Assembly: GCF_003994415.1 (NCBI RefSeq)
Contig: NZ_CP034689.1
Span: forward strand, 558,001-622,000
Source: Achromobacter spanius
GTDB lineage: Bacteria; Pseudomonadota; Gammaproteobacteria; Burkholderiales; Burkholderiaceae_B
Direction of reading: 5' to 3'
DNA: 64,000 nt
Shown here: one piece after another, positions 17,783 through 26,285 of the stretch
Layout: every line of letters begins with the position of its first letter
Position numbering within the stretch: the stretch's first letter is position 1
Program-made: the position numbers and the translations under genes
Notes under the pieces: generated by a model
The model's input: the letters and a program-made list of their open reading frames with translations, nothing else
Told to the model about the DNA's origin: nothing
Database searches by the model: none

Positions 17783-18179
17783 CGGTCGTGAACTCCGAGC
17801 CAGCGGGCCCATGGGCGCCGCCGGCTGTAGGGTGTTGGAGTGAGGGATATCGCGCCCCAAAAGCGCTTGTTCTTAGCCAAGAACTTGGTCTTGACCCAAA
17901 GCTCCCAGATCCAGAAGGCGCGGTCATCATGGCGGCTCAGAATGGCCATCACCGGATAAAGGACGGGAAAGAGTAGCCAGCCCCACAGCGTGAATGAGGC
18001 GGCGGTGACGGTCACAAAGACCAGTCCAGCAAATGCCCGTGTGGGCACTCCCCCGGGGACGGTGGCGACGCGGGTGGCACCCTTGAAAAGGGGAAAGCGG
18101 TTGGGTGGCACTTCTGACCCCACCGCGACTGGGGCGGCTGTAGGGGGGCTTTGGCCTTTTGCTTGGACGAGGTGGCCAT
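17779..18179 (-). pseudogene. virB3: virB3, apparent +1 frame break near the N-terminus
   Basis: The conserved VirB3 body (NRFPLFKGATR, a hydrophobic pair around FTLWGWLLFPVLYP, then RAFWIWELW) is in a frame with no good start. The ATG coupled to the virB2 stop (TGATG at 18179) is in another frame, beginning MATSSKQKAKAP. Adding one C to the run of six on the coding strand (18143-18148) joins them into a 133-residue protein. If instead an internal GTG is used, a shorter VirB3 of about 100 residues could still be made. VirB3 is a small inner-membrane partner of VirB4, and its stop overlaps the virB4 start. Confidence 0.65.
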
Positions 18180-18508
18180 CAACCGAAGACCAGCTTGATG
18201 ATGCCGCCAGCGATGGCACCGGAAAAGACGATACCCACCGCCCATTGATAGGCGGTCTCCTTGCGAATCACATCGAACGAGTAAAGGATGCCGATGATGC
18301 CGGCGGAAACAAGACCAATGACAGGAATGATGAGCCACAGCCAATCTTTGATCTTCTGCACGGTAGTGGTGGCCTTCTCGAACTGCGCCATCGCCAGTTC
18401 CGGTTGCAGCAGGAGGAGCACGGCAAGGGTCGCGTATGCCAGGGCGACAAGCGTGTGGCGGCTCTTGGGCTGCGAGTCGGCAGGGGACATATTCGATGCT
18501 GCGGTCAT
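18179..18508 (-). CDS. virB2: VirB2 major pilin of the conjugative pilus
   Basis: This 109-residue prepilin has a long signal region ending AMA-QFEKA (about residue 41) and two hydrophobic helices (about 55-75 and 88-108), the standard VirB2/TrbC layout. GGAG precedes the ATG at 18508. A strong intercistronic hairpin sits just upstream (18581-18603). The stop overlaps the presumed virB3 start (TGATG). Confidence 0.88.
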   Translation of the reverse strand: MTAASNMSPADSQPKSRHTLVALAYATLAVLLLLQPELAMAQFEKATTTVQKIKDWLWLIIPVIGLVSAGIIGILYSFDVIRKETAYQWAVGIVFSGAIAGGIIKLVFG

Positions 18509-18580
18509 TTTGAAACTCCAAGGGGTGACGCCACCCGGCCGATGGGCGGGGCGGCATTCGTTTGAGGTAGATGAGAGGGG

Positions 18581-18603
18581 CGGTGTTTAGCGGCTAAACA
18601 CCG
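18581..18603. promoter_or_regulatory. Perfect 10-bp hairpin between virB1 and virB2
   Basis: CGGTGTTTAG and CTAAACACCG form a perfect 10-bp inverted repeat with a 3-nt loop in the 110-bp gap between virB1 and virB2. No T-tract follows on the minus strand, so a classic terminator is unlikely. It may be an RNA processing or stabilising element that lets the pilin be made in larger amounts than VirB1, or a repressor site. Confidence 0.45.
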
Positions 18604-18618
18604 GCGAGGGGTGCGCTT

Positions 18619-19284
18619 CTACTGCGCCGGCAGGCGCGAGGAAGGCTTTGGGATAGGCCTACCGAATGTGGCATCTGGGCGCGGCTCGAATGCGTCTTTG
18701 CGAGGCGCCACGAAAGCGTCGTTGCGGGGCTTCTGAAAGGCATCGGGTTTGGACGACTTCGGCAGCGGTTGGGTACGCGTCTTCGTGTCAGCATTGGCGG
18801 GCGCGCCGCCCTCCTTCACGATGGCCGGTACCGCCAGGCCAGCGCCGGCGATGACCTTGCCGACATACCCATTCCTGAAGCCCGAGGTCAGGTTGCCCGT
18901 GTTGTAGCAGCTGAATGCCGCATATAGAGCGTTCTGTCCAGGGCCGTGCAGCTTGGCGGCTCGCTTGTAGCAATCGACGAGGACGCGCTGGGCAGATGCG
19001 AGGTTGACGCACGGGTCGAAGACGCTCTCGGGCGTGACACCGAGCCACTTCCAGTTCCGCACGTTGATCTGGCCGTAGCCGACGTCGAAGTCCACACCTT
19101 TAGCCATCAGATCGCGCACCGCCTGGACTGCCTCCTCTTTGGACTTCGGGCGGATGCTTACATGGGGCTTGGCGTTGACGCCAATGGCCAGAGGATTGAA
19201 TGCGGACTCGTGACGGACCACAGCGCTGAGCGTACTGATGTGCACGTCGGGCGCACACTGCCTCGCGAGGGTAGGGAAGTCCAT
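18619..19284 (-). CDS. virB1: VirB1 lytic transglycosylase
   Basis: This 221-residue SLT-fold peptidoglycan hydrolase would open the cell wall for the secretion channel. The catalytic glutamate is in VVRHESAFNP (E26), with the GYGQINVRNW and ALYAAFSCYNTGN motifs following. There is no obvious signal peptide from the ATG at 19284, as in several VirB1 proteins annotated from similar plasmids. The C-terminal 60 residues are Pro/Lys-rich with a repeated DAF motif (PDAF, NDAF, KDAF), probably a flexible tail. It may also serve the pilus, since no pilT gene was found. Confidence 0.9.
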   Translation of the reverse strand: MDFPTLARQCAPDVHISTLSAVVRHESAFNPLAIGVNAKPHVSIRPKSKEEAVQAVRDLMAKGVDFDVGYGQINVRNWKWLGVTPESVFDPCVNLASAQRVLVDCYKRAAKLHGPGQNALYAAFSCYNTGNLTSGFRNGYVGKVIAGAGLAVPAIVKEGGAPANADTKTRTQPLPKSSKPDAFQKPRNDAFVAPRKDAFEPRPDATFGRPIPKPSSRLPAQ

Positions 19285-19287
19285 CAG

Positions 19288-19911
19288 TCAATTCCCCACC
19301 ATGCCGAAGCCAGGCCCCTTGCCGTTCTGCTCGCGCTCTTTGCGTTCTGCAAGCGCCTTTTCGTACTTGGCAAGCTCGTGTTGGTAGTCCCGTGGCTCCA
19401 CCCAGTAACCGCCGTAGGCGGGCGTGCCAACGTAAAGCGGTAGACCATCGTCAAAGGCTGTGTATTCATGTGACGTGTAAACGTTGCAATAGCCCGGGCG
19501 TTTGTCGCTGATGATGAGGCTGCCGTCGTCGTTGCCGCCGCGCCAGGTGCGAAGCGCGACGTTCAACGCTGCGGCGTCGCACCGGCCGGCACCTTGGGAA
19601 ATGGCGCGGACTAAGTCGCTCATCTCCTTGGAGTCTCCCGATGCAGGGCATAGCGAAAGAAAATCGCGTCGGGCTTCCAGCGTGTCGGATAGCTTCTTCA
19701 TGTTGATGCCGAAGTATCGCGACAGGGACGGCGCACACTCGCTGGGCCGGGTGCCGCTGGACAAGCAAAGAATGGCCTCGCATGCCAGGCGCTTGTCGCC
19801 TTCCATAACGTCACCGACGTCGAAGCTGGTCGCTCCATCGGCGTGTGCCGGCATGCAAAACGGCCCGAGCGTCACGGCCAGCAGTAGGAACAGGTGTCGG
19901 AGGGGTCGCAT
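19288..19911 (-). CDS. trbM: TrbM/KikA-family conjugal transfer protein
   Basis: This 207-residue protein is exported: it has a signal peptide (about 1-24, MPAHA-DG) and a Cys-containing mature domain. The mature N-terminus (FDVGDVMEGDKRLACEAILC, then PSECAPSLSRYFGI) matches the TrbM/KikA/MpfK family linked to conjugation. I chose the ATG at 19911 because it has a GGGAG site and a proper signal peptide, whereas the longer frame has neither. It precedes virB1 by 3 nt. Confidence 0.85.
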   Translation of the reverse strand: MRPLRHLFLLLAVTLGPFCMPAHADGATSFDVGDVMEGDKRLACEAILCLSSGTRPSECAPSLSRYFGINMKKLSDTLEARRDFLSLCPASGDSKEMSDLVRAISQGAGRCDAAALNVALRTWRGGNDDGSLIISDKRPGYCNVYTSHEYTAFDDGLPLYVGTPAYGGYWVEPRDYQHELAKYEKALAERKEREQNGKGPGFGMVGN

Positions 19912-19927
19912 ATTTGTTCTCCCGAAA

Positions 19928-20758
19928 TTAGTTGCAGATGCCGTAGTTGCCGACATCGATGAGCTGGCCACGCAAGCGTGTTTCAGTCGTGACCGTGCAT
20001 CCGCTGACCGAAGTGATGTTGACGATCCGCGTCGCGCTCTGGCAGATGTCCGCGTCTCCGCCGCTTCCTGTGTCGCAACTGCCGAATAAGGTGGCAGTTC
20101 GGTTTCCATTGGAAAGCTCGCAATGACCAGAAGCGCCCTTGTTTACGGATGCGCCGGGCGGCATGAGCTGACCCATCCATGCGCGTGAGGTGTCCCCTGA
20201 CGTCGTGCCGGATGCGAAGATGCAGTTAAGTTCGGCGGTGGGGCGATAGATGGTCGCCCCAAACATCGTGCCGTAGTTGACTTGCATCTGTGCGGCGATC
20301 GCTCCACCAAGGCTATTGGGGAACGTCTCGCCCGTCTCGTTGCCACGGGCTTTCGCGATCACGACATCGAGTACGCCGCCGGCGCGGGATGCCGTGCAAC
20401 CGTCTTGCCATGGCCCCCATCCCTCGTAGGCCACATCGCTCGCGTTGGCTTGTAGAACGTAGTAGGTCCGGTAGCGGACTTGACTGCCGGTGTACCCGGC
20501 TGGGCACTGCGAATATTCCGTTTGCGTTTGCGGGACTCGGCAGCCGCCGTATGTCGTGTGCCAGGAGTAGCCCCCAGCGCAGCCACCTGGTGGCATCGGG
20601 GCGCTTTGGTCGACGCGCACGACCATCGTGTTGAGGTCGGTCTGCAATTGGACGTCGGCCTGGTTGGCGGTGGATGCGTGGCCGCCCGTGGGCAAGAGCA
20701 GCGCGAAGAGCAGGGCGAGCAAAGCCCCGCTCTTTCCCCGCGTGGGAGGAAGGAACAT
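19928..20758 (-). CDS. Secreted Cys-rich protein between pilV and trbM, possible pilus-associated adhesin
   Basis: This 276-residue protein has a signal peptide (about 1-28, GGHA-ST). The mature protein is rich in Cys, Gly, Thr and Tyr. It contains a segment with CPAGYTGSQVRYRTYYV followed by WGPWQDGC (about 85-122), a Trp-x-x-Trp pattern reminiscent of thrombospondin-type modules, although I cannot confirm the fold. The disulphide-rich, surface-protein composition and its place directly after the pilus adhesin gene pilV suggest an extracellular role in mating-pair contact. I do not recognise a named family. Confidence 0.65.
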   Translation of the reverse strand: MFLPPTRGKSGALLALLFALLLPTGGHASTANQADVQLQTDLNTMVVRVDQSAPMPPGGCAGGYSWHTTYGGCRVPQTQTEYSQCPAGYTGSQVRYRTYYVLQANASDVAYEGWGPWQDGCTASRAGGVLDVVIAKARGNETGETFPNSLGGAIAAQMQVNYGTMFGATIYRPTAELNCIFASGTTSGDTSRAWMGQLMPPGASVNKGASGHCELSNGNRTATLFGSCDTGSGGDADICQSATRIVNITSVSGCTVTTETRLRGQLIDVGNYGICN

Positions 20759-20818
20759 GGATATCTCCGATAGATTTGCCGCTCGTTATGCGGCCTGGGG
20801 AAAGACCTGCTGGAGGAG

Positions 20819-22095
20819 CTAGCTTTTGCAGCCTTGGATCACCGAGGCGCGGGCGCCCATGTCTGGGGGTGAAATCACGACGCGGTCACCGGCGATGCTG
20901 GCGCGCTGCGCCATACGGACGTAGCTATTTCCAGAGTTCTGAAATGAGCCACTGAAGGAACCGCCGACCGAAACGGCACCAGCGGCGTTGACGTAGCCTG
21001 AGCCTTGGATGCTCCCGCCGATCGCGCCACCGATATTGATGTCGCTGCCGCGCGCTGTAGCGTCGAGCGCCTGTAGCGCGACCTGCCTCCAGGGCGAGAG
21101 CCCTGCCGGGCATGTTACAGCCGGAATCGCGGCGTCGTTGGGAAGATCACCATACGTGCCAGTGATGACGTGGCCAGTCTGGGCGAACCACACGCCACCG
21201 GTGCAAACTGCAAGCTGCTTGTTTGCAGTAGAAGCGTACAACCCCTCCGGGGCGCACGCCTCGCCCGGTGCAACGGCCGTGTTGAGCAGTAGGCCCGTGT
21301 TGGTCTGAATCGCACCGGCCACCGTAAGGGAGTTGTTGAACGTGACAGCTCGGGTTTCACCGTGGCGGACAAATTGACCGAATGGCGTGGCACTCAAGCC
21401 TGCGGCCAGGACGGCGTGGCCATCCTCTGCTCCGAAGTCGAACCAGCCGCGCGGAATGTTCATAAGCGGGCCACGCACATTGGTGCCGCCGTTGGCGTCA
21501 TGACCACCATATCCTTCGGACGCTGCCATCACCTTGCCGAGCAGCACTTGATTGAACCGCGCAGCCTTGCCGGTCGGGGCGGTGCAGGTGTCATTGAGTC
21601 GACGGCTCCGCACATCGCTGATCGGTTGGCAGGTATATACGTAGGCGCCCGTTCGGCAGTCGTCACCGGGGCATGCTCCTTCGCGGACAAGGATGAAACG
21701 GGCGGTTTCGCCGAGGGATGGGAAGCGGGGCGTGCTAGGTGGTAGCAGGCCGAGTGCTGCAAGATCCGCTACGCCACCTCGCGCGACCTGTGCTCCCGGG
21801 GCAGCGACCCAGCTAAGTGCGGGCGGCGGGGGGTAGGTGCCTGCCGGGGCGCTAGCGATATTCTCGCCGCGCAGCCACGCTTCGTGCTTAACCTGGAGGT
21901 CCACAACTGCACCGCGAAGTTGCGCAAGGTAACGGCCGGTGGATTCCGCAGCGGTCGCGTCAACTTGCCGCTTAAGCGACGGCCCCCCAGGACAATGGCG
22001 AGCGTAACCAGCGCGATCACTACCATCAGTTCGATAAGCGTGAAGCCGGCCTGGCGGGGTAGTGATCGAGGCACGTAAACGTCAAAAGGACACAT
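20819..22095 (-). pseudogene. pilV: pilV minor pilin/adhesin, split by a frame change at a G6 tract
   Basis: The N-terminal frame (ATG at 22095) has a type IV prepilin signature, QAGFTLIELMVVIA, cleaved after G. The large C-terminal frame carries the rest of PilV, ending in a Cys-containing tip domain. The frames meet at six G on the coding strand (21983-21988). One extra G gives a 425-residue protein with the junction reading LGG then PSLKRQVDAT. The tract is also in phase as a -1 slippery heptamer G_GGG_GGC, so slippage could give full-length protein. In R64, PilV is the thin-pilus tip adhesin that selects recipient lipopolysaccharide. No shufflon segments or rci recombinase were seen here. 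Confidence 0.75.
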
Positions 22096-22161
22096 GGCAG
22101 CTTCGTCATCAATGCAATGCCAGGCGAGGTAGCGCCACGCCCGGATTGCGGGTTTACGGAT

Positions 22162-22785
22162 TCATCGCGTGGCGAAGACGAAGGTATTGTTGTCACCCTT
22201 CACGCAAAGATCTTGAGCTGTGACCGCATTGAAGGACCCCGGCTCGTTGTTCGTGCCTAGCGTTTTCGCGGCGGTTCCATTCACGCTGATTGTCTCGGCT
22301 ACCGAGTTCAACGTGGTGGCAAGACCTGGGCACGCCCGGTGGTTCACGTTGGTCAATGTCAGCCCGAAGCCGCTTCCGGCAGCACCCCCGCCGAGGGCCA
22401 CGGGGCCGATGGTGATCGTGCCACTCGAGCCCGCACCTGAGCCGCCCAGTCGGTGCGCCACCGTGGCGCCGTTCACTTTGAATACTGAAGACTCGGCCAT
22501 TGCTGGCGCAAGATTCGATGCGTTGCTGATGGCTGCGTAGGGCGTGACGGAGTCGCCCTCGCCCAGCAAGCGAGTCGCGGTCATGAAGCGTTGAAGTTCA
22601 GCAGATGCCGGACCGACGCGGGCTTGAACAAAGATGCCTTTGATTGCCGGCATGCTGATAATCACCAGGAAGCCGATGAGCGCGATCACGGCGATCACTT
22701 CTGCAATGGTGTAGCCGCCTTGGCGAAGGCGCTGCCGTGCCGCGTGGCTCTTGAAGGTTCGAGCTTGTTTGGGAAATTGGTTCAT
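22162..22785 (-). CDS. pilS: PilS major type IV thin-pilus prepilin
   Basis: This 207-residue prepilin has a leader ending RQGG, cleaved before YTIAEVIAVIALIGF, which forms the hydrophobic N-terminal helix. Ala/Gly/Thr-rich globular domain with two Cys near 152 and 194. Matches R64 PilS in type and in its place between pilR and pilV. A prepilin peptidase is needed, but none is encoded in the element part seen here. Confidence 0.85.
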   Translation of the reverse strand: MNQFPKQARTFKSHAARQRLRQGGYTIAEVIAVIALIGFLVIISMPAIKGIFVQARVGPASAELQRFMTATRLLGEGDSVTPYAAISNASNLAPAMAESSVFKVNGATVAHRLGGSGAGSSGTITIGPVALGGGAAGSGFGLTLTNVNHRACPGLATTLNSVAETISVNGTAAKTLGTNNEPGSFNAVTAQDLCVKGDNNTFVFATR

Positions 22786-22861
22786 TTTGAATTCCAGGGT
22801 TTAACTCTGAAGTAACGGGCCGCCATTGCGGCACGGGCTTGCGTGATGGTTTGGGCTTGCA

Positions 22862-23962
22862 CTAGCTCATGGCGTCGAGGACGGCTGCGTTCTGCATGTC
22901 CCATAGGACGCTCTGATGCCACGCATAGAGGCCCGCCATTGCGAACACAGCAAAGCCCAGGATGACCCAGCGCAGAACTTTTGCGCGTGCTTCGACGCGC
23001 TTGAGGACGACCGTTTCCATCCTGTTGCGAATCCTCTGCAATGCGACGTCCAAGCCGTGGGTGTTTGTGAGGTCTTCGAGGTACCAATATGTCTCTTGAT
23101 CCATCAGCCCGACATTGAAAACTTGAGCGCCCGATTTTGAGTCTTCAAGTCGATGCTGAATGGCCTGCAAGCGGCCCACTAGCCAACGAGATGCACCGTC
23201 GAACTGAAGTTCGATAGCCTCGCGCAATTGCATCGTCTTTCCGGTCCGTGGTTTGACCGCAGTTGCCGCTGTGCTGATGACACCAATGCCCTGGACATCC
23301 CGGTATAGGCTGTATGGCCCCCAACGGTCCAAAACCCTTCGTATTGGCCCGTCCAGGTACGGAAACGACAGTTGGAACGCGATTCCGACCGCGATCGTCC
23401 CCACCCAAACTCGAGCGCCGCTTTGGCGTATCCAGTCGGCGAGGTCGAAGAACGCCTGGGTGTATGGACTCAGATACGCGCGTGGCGCCGCAGGCAGCGA
23501 TTCGAGAATCATTGGTGCGGTGAAGTAGGGGATCCCGACCATGATCACAAACCATAGCAACGCCATTGCCAAGGCCGAAGTCATGAGCGTAGTGACGAGG
23601 ATCGTCTTCAGCCTGGAGTTCAAGCGCACAAGGCTGGCCATATCCCGCAGTCCGCTGGCCAGCACGGCTTGGCCCTGGCGCTGCAAGGAAACAAATTCAG
23701 CGACCTCTTTAGACGGGAGTGTGCCGTGGAGGGTTTTGCCGATCTCGCCGGTTTCGACAATCTTGTGCGCCCAGTGTGCCGAAAGGATGCCTCGCGCGCT
23801 GCGCCCATAACGCTGGGCATCAGTGTCAAGGATATTGAGGATCGTCCGTTTTCCTTGGGTGTCTTCGGTCATGTCGGCCAGATACTCGTACCAGTCCGCT
23901 CGCTGGCGGGCGAACTTGCGCGCGGCCTGGCCGGCCCGGGTCAGTACGAAGGGCAGCCTCAT
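22862..23962 (-). CDS. pilR: PilR inner-membrane platform protein (type II secretion F family)
   Basis: This 366-residue polytopic protein has the T2SSF fold. Cytoplasmic domains alternate with membrane segments near 110-145 (TILVTTLMTSALAMALL), 170-200 and close to the C-terminus (330-350). It would anchor the pilus motor. The start overlaps the pilQ stop by 4 nt. PilR in R64 plays this role. Confidence 0.85.
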   Translation of the reverse strand: MRLPFVLTRAGQAARKFARQRADWYEYLADMTEDTQGKRTILNILDTDAQRYGRSARGILSAHWAHKIVETGEIGKTLHGTLPSKEVAEFVSLQRQGQAVLASGLRDMASLVRLNSRLKTILVTTLMTSALAMALLWFVIMVGIPYFTAPMILESLPAAPRAYLSPYTQAFFDLADWIRQSGARVWVGTIAVGIAFQLSFPYLDGPIRRVLDRWGPYSLYRDVQGIGVISTAATAVKPRTGKTMQLREAIELQFDGASRWLVGRLQAIQHRLEDSKSGAQVFNVGLMDQETYWYLEDLTNTHGLDVALQRIRNRMETVVLKRVEARAKVLRWVILGFAVFAMAGLYAWHQSVLWDMQNAAVLDAMS

Positions 23963-25752
23963 TTCCGCTCGCCTTGTCGAAGCAGCGTGGCAAAGGCTTG
24001 AAAATGCGGCTCAATGTCCCGCGGATCGATCATGCCTTGACTCATCTTGTAGACAGCGCAGTCCATGGTGGTCTTGCCTTCCATGTCGGGGTGGTCATAT
24101 GCGGCGGTCCGGTGACCAGCGTAAATTTCACGCAGACGGAGCTCATCGCCGCCGCTGATGGCACGAAGCGCTTCTGGATCTGACGAGGGTTCGAACATTT
24201 CGGCGACTACGGTCCGTCCGGCATAGCCGAACAGTTCCGGGATCCCCTTTACCCGACATTTCTCACAACCCTGTGGATTGCGAACTTTGATGCGACTGCT
24301 GCCGAAGTCGTAAAGGGTTTCGATGTCGTCGAGGTAGCGTGCCCACTCATCCCGTGTCCGGCGCACTCCTAGTCGATCGGCGGCGCCTTCAAACAGTGAG
24401 TCTGCCGGCAGTGCGCAGTTGCAGGTGACCGGCATCAGTGCTTGGTGTGAGAGCAGCTTCAGGACGCCAGGCGTGCCCAGAGTTGTTGGGGGAACGCCGA
24501 TTTCGCTGGAAGCAAATCGCTGCGGAATCGAGAGCGCGTGTCCAACGTGTGTCGTGGTGTACAGGCTGCTTCCCGACAGCACGATGTCCTGAAACGCTGA
24601 TCCGGTAAGTGAGTCGCGGATTTCACCCAGAAACACGTCGCTCGCTGCGGCTCGCTTGAGCGCCATCAGCTTGGAACGCATCGTGTCGCGGTCCGAGCCA
24701 TCAAGCGATCGAGAGACGCTGGCGGCCAACGCGCGCGGAATGGTCAGTTCGACAGGATCCTCGATCGTCATAACCTTGCGTGTCTCTGGCAAGCGCACGA
24801 TCAATTGGGCGTTGGTGACGGTTTTGCCCGATCCAGGAATGCCGCCCGTCACGATGGCGCCGCCCATGCTTTGCAGACACCGTTGAAACTTTGCGACGTG
24901 CGAAGGCAGGAAACCTAGTGTCTCCATGTCCACCGGCTCCACCTTGGCATCCATATCGAGAATGCGCAGGGTTATGGAGGGTCCTTTGTCCGCAACAAAT
25001 GATCCCCAGCGCAGCATGTAAGAGCGGTCGTCGACAACTTCGTATAGCCGGCCCTGTTGCTCGTTAGTCATGTCGAGAAAAAGCCCGTTGCCGCCGTGGA
25101 CATCCAGCCATGCAACGTTTCCCATCTCAATGAGCCGTTCGGTCGGCATCGCCAGTTGCTTGGGCGTCGTGTACTGCCCATCGATCGTGGCGCTGACGTG
25201 GGAAATCGGAGCGGTCGTGTCGATGTTCAGGTGCATGTCGCTTGCGCCGTTGCGGATGCCCCAGGCGGAAAGATCGTGAAACCCCACGCGCACCGCAGAG
25301 CGCGCGCCAAGCGCGCGCGTCCTGGATGTGCGCTGCTTGACGTCCTTCGCTTGCATGCGCTCACGTACCAATGCGAGCAAGACTACGGGGTTGACTGTGT
25401 ATACGTCCACGTTGTCGCGCCCGGCGGCTTCCCGAGCACGTAACAGAACGGCACGGTACAGGTCCGAGTCCTGTTCCCCCTGTTTGACGAAGACCACATA
25501 CCGCTTGCCTTCGAGTTCTGCCACGCATGCTTTCGCTGCGGCTTCAGAGCCGCACCAATCCACGCGCAGAAGTTCGAAGGCCGGTCGCATATTTTCAACA
25601 TCCTCAAAAGAGTCAAGATGACCTTCAGGGGAGTCGTCAGTTTGGACAGGCGTCAGCGACATGCTCAGGACAGGCGCCGGCTCTTCTTCGCGAAAGCCGA
25701 CGCGCAAAATGCGCATCATTCGCCGAGTCCATTGGAAAAAGCTGAATTTCAT
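23959..25752 (-). CDS. pilQ: PilQ pilus-assembly ATPase (GspE/PilB/VirB11 superfamily)
   Basis: This 597-residue ATPase has an N-terminal domain (about 1-160), then the GspE core with Walker A GGIPGSGKT (about residues 300-310), an Asp-box TIEDPVEL, and a C-terminal Zn-like cluster (CNCALP and GCEKCRVKG). In R64 the PilQ ATPase drives thin-pilus extension. The ATG at 25752 overlaps the pilP stop (ATGA) and has GAGAGG upstream, which fixes the start over an in-frame upstream alternative. Confidence 0.9.
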   Translation of the reverse strand: MKFSFFQWTRRMMRILRVGFREEEPAPVLSMSLTPVQTDDSPEGHLDSFEDVENMRPAFELLRVDWCGSEAAAKACVAELEGKRYVVFVKQGEQDSDLYRAVLLRAREAAGRDNVDVYTVNPVVLLALVRERMQAKDVKQRTSRTRALGARSAVRVGFHDLSAWGIRNGASDMHLNIDTTAPISHVSATIDGQYTTPKQLAMPTERLIEMGNVAWLDVHGGNGLFLDMTNEQQGRLYEVVDDRSYMLRWGSFVADKGPSITLRILDMDAKVEPVDMETLGFLPSHVAKFQRCLQSMGGAIVTGGIPGSGKTVTNAQLIVRLPETRKVMTIEDPVELTIPRALAASVSRSLDGSDRDTMRSKLMALKRAAASDVFLGEIRDSLTGSAFQDIVLSGSSLYTTTHVGHALSIPQRFASSEIGVPPTTLGTPGVLKLLSHQALMPVTCNCALPADSLFEGAADRLGVRRTRDEWARYLDDIETLYDFGSSRIKVRNPQGCEKCRVKGIPELFGYAGRTVVAEMFEPSSDPEALRAISGGDELRLREIYAGHRTAAYDHPDMEGKTTMDCAVYKMSQGMIDPRDIEPHFQAFATLLRQGERK

Positions 25753-26285
25753 GGTGCCCTCTCGTCTAGGCAATAGGTGAACGTCTCTTCCTCTTGCGAT
25801 AGGAACGTGGCGCAGGGTGGAGAAATCTCCAGCAGACGCATGCCCTGGCCAGCGCCCGTGGCCGGCGCAGCTTTCCCGGTCACGTAGACGGCCTGTCTGT
25901 TGTCCAGTTGCAGGTGCGCGGCCAGGTGGCCGCCGACTCCGACGATGGCGATTAGCCGCGCCAGGCGTTGCTTCGACGGTGATGCCGAGGCAGCGGCCGC
26001 CTGTTCGGAATCTGCCGACGTGATTCCTATGGAGGGCGGTGCTGCGAACGACGAGCTCGCGAGCGCTGTCTTGGTCTTCGAGCGTTCCAGGGCGAGCGCC
26101 TGTTTTGCGTCATGCTCCAGCAGCTCGCGCACGAGGTGGCTCGGCGGTGCAGCCGGAGCTTCAGGCGCAACGGAGAGAGTGTCGGATTGCGCCGATACCG
26201 TGGCATGCAGGGAAGCGGCCAGGGCGAGACCCGCCAGGCCAGGCGCGAGCCGATTGCGCAGCGAAGTTTCACGGCGCGAGTACAT
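25749..26285 (-). CDS. pilP: PilP pilus assembly protein
   Basis: This 178-residue exported protein has a signal peptide (about 8-33, cleavage near VSA-QS), an Ala/Ser/Pro-rich linker with coiled-coil potential (about 45-100), and a small C-terminal domain (about 105-178: LIAIVGVGGHLAAHL, AVYVTG) like PilP of R64-type systems. It starts inside the end of pilO (17-nt overlap) and its stop overlaps pilQ. Confidence 0.8.
   Translation of the reverse strand: MYSRRETSLRNRLAPGLAGLALAASLHATVSAQSDTLSVAPEAPAAPPSHLVRELLEHDAKQALALERSKTKTALASSSFAAPPSIGITSADSEQAAAASASPSKQRLARLIAIVGVGGHLAAHLQLDNRQAVYVTGKAAPATGAGQGMRLLEISPPCATFLSQEEETFTYCLDERAP

Noticed and set aside
20819..21904. Shufflon (invertible pilV C-terminal segments)
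   Set aside because: No set of inverted sfx-type 19-bp repeats, no alternative reversed C-terminal frames and no rci recombinase gene nearby.
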